A stretch of DNA of 64,000 bases from NCBI GenBank assembly GCA_947846985.1, contig CANTUZ010000004.1, positions 48,948,672 to 49,012,671 on the forward strand, read 5' to 3'. The stretch is from Fratercula arctica (lineage: Eukaryota; Chordata; Aves; Charadriiformes; Alcidae). Below, piece after piece: positions 62,640 through 64,000 of the stretch (position 1 is its first letter; each line of letters opens with the position of its first letter). The position numbers and the translations under genes are program-made. The notes under the pieces were generated by a model, which saw nothing but the letters and a program-made list of their open reading frames with translations, was not told where the DNA came from and did not search any database.

Positions 62640-63660
62640 TAATTTAAGGTGGGATGCAAATAACAAACTTCGCAGTGTAAAATAGGATATAATGTCTCAC
62701 TAATAAAAATTCATATTCCATATTGCACATCAGGCTGTTGACGTTTAAAATGCTGCAGTGGCGCTAACATTAGAATTCAGAGATATTTGTTAACGCTTCT
62801 CTTGAGACTGTTCATACATACACACCCTTGAAGAGATAGCACAAGCCTCAAAATGAATTTGTCGGTGAGGCTTTGGAGCCCTATTCTATTCATATATGGT
62901 TTCATTTTTCTCAACGTGACCTTTGGTTCGCAGCGGCGATGGCTTTCGTTTGCTGCTGGTTTCGAGGCAGCAGCTTCAAGGGAAAATGAGTCCGTGTCTT
63001 TTTAGCTCTTAACAAAACTGTGGTCTTGTAGTGAACAGAGAGATCATATCGCCCTCACAAAGTGATACATGCAGGTTAAAGATGTCTGCCCCGTTTCATG
63101 GGAACACGGGTCTCTCGGACTGCTGCCTGATTTCAATAAAAATGAATGGGAAAGTATGGAAATGTGCAGTGAATGAGCAACTTCATTGATAATAGACCTT
63201 TACTGTTTTTATCATAAAGAAAGAAAAAGAGGTGAGAAAAATCAATGTTTGGATACTTTTGAGTTGCTTGTGGTGAAACGTATTAAAAATATGAAAGGCT
63301 GTTTTTTATAAATACGGTTAACACAGAATGATAGTAATTAAAAATACTGCTAGCAGCACTCCCACATCAGTAACTGTATGCCTTGGATTTTTTAGTCTTG
63401 TTTTATTTTAACTATTGCTAGTAGTGCCTACTATAGCTCAGATGGCAAATATGTCTATTCTAATCCTATCCTCATCGTGTTCTTGAGCACAAAATATGCC
63501 CCTGGATTATCTATTTATATGCCTTTCAATACACTGAGAGAATAAAACCCTCCTGTAATAACATATAGGTATGTTATTAACAGTTTTAAAGAGATGTCTA
63601 ATTATATGCTAAATTATTTTAACTGGTTTATGTTATTTTCTGGCTTGGCTGTTGCCAAGT
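62640..63660. promoter_or_regulatory. Enhancer-like candidate conserved non-coding segment
   Basis: About 1 kb of repeat-free sequence with a POU octamer (ATGCAAAT, 62654-62661) and a CpG-containing patch near 62930-62990 (CGCAGCGGCGATGG and GGTTTCGAGGCAGC). TAAT/ATTA sites are frequent from 63330 onward. CpGs are otherwise rare in this window, so the patch stands out. No coding frame fits it. Confidence 0.3.
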
Positions 63661-64000
63661 CATGAAAGGATGAAGAGAATCAATATTCCTTAAATTAAAA
63701 TAATTCTGCATTTCTTTTAAACACAGGATAGAGAAAACGGCTAAAGTTTATATGAGAGTAACAGTCTTCTCTTAGAATTAGTACCTTACTGCTTTTGAAA
63801 ATAAATACTCAGGCTGGAAAAATTTGAAAGGAAAATTTTGACTGTAGGCAGTAGAAAATGTGTTTGTATCTGCAGAGGTTAAACGATGCTGCGCAGTGCG
63901 CATGCTTCTGGCTAGTTAAAAGCCTGTCCTGTGGACACTGATGTGCTTGAGTAGCTGTACTCCCGCGAGTAGTCCAATTCAGGGCAGCAATTCTACACAC
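63661..64000. other. Unique non-coding DNA to the window edge
   Basis: A minus-strand frame runs off the right edge (63809-64000) without a recognisable product. Nothing else seen. Confidence 0.5.

Noticed and set aside
1..64000. Bacterial operons, defence system, CRISPR or phage
   Set aside because: No coding density, ribosome-binding sites or repeat-spacer structure; the CR1 elements show a vertebrate genome.

Overview
This window looks like vertebrate nuclear DNA, most likely from a bird. The main evidence is a set of CR1 non-LTR retrotransposon pieces. They carry the typical CR1 3' end (GGTTGGAAGGGACC beside ATCATAGAAT-type octamers) and, at 46640-47460, the end of the CR1 reverse-transcriptase ORF. 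Recognisable repeats are sparse, about 1.5-2.5 kb of 64 kb, and CpG is depleted; both fit an avian genome. A crocodilian or turtle is less likely but not excluded. I see no bacterial gene organisation, tRNA, rRNA or CRISPR array, and no intact protein-coding gene. The open reading frames of 60-180 codons scattered through the window are what AT-rich non-coding DNA of this length gives by chance. The only one with a clear protein relationship is the broken CR1 ORF.

Layout: 1-14.5 kb is unique non-coding DNA with a short CR1 end (2443-2543), a CR1 tail with an internal triplication (5650-5833) and relics of ancient amniote repeats (about 8890-9190). From 14.5 to 31 kb there is more unique DNA, two MIR-like SINE relics, a CR1 end with a short (GAATA)n array (23389-23470), and a segment that looks like a conserved developmental enhancer (28960-29420). 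From 31 to 36.2 kb there is a CR1 end, a pyrimidine-rich tract, a palindromic relic, a possible 107-bp exon (35091-35197) and a long (ATTCT)n microsatellite grown from a CR1 tail (35977-36143). From 36.2 to 47.5 kb there is mostly unique DNA, a palindromic POU-octamer site (41203-41218), an old MIR fragment and the longest CR1 copy. From 47.5 to 64 kb there is a structured segment (47560-47760), several homeodomain-site-rich, enhancer-like segments, a second possible exon (50459-50572), a 13-bp perfect hairpin (53434-53466), an A27 tract and a GGAA microsatellite.

Overall the window reads as a gene desert or part of a very large intron, with possible long-range regulatory elements. I could not place it at a named locus. 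The leads most worth testing are the two exon-like segments, whose reading phases happen to be compatible, the enhancer-like blocks and the perfect inverted repeats. No previously undescribed multi-gene system is visible.
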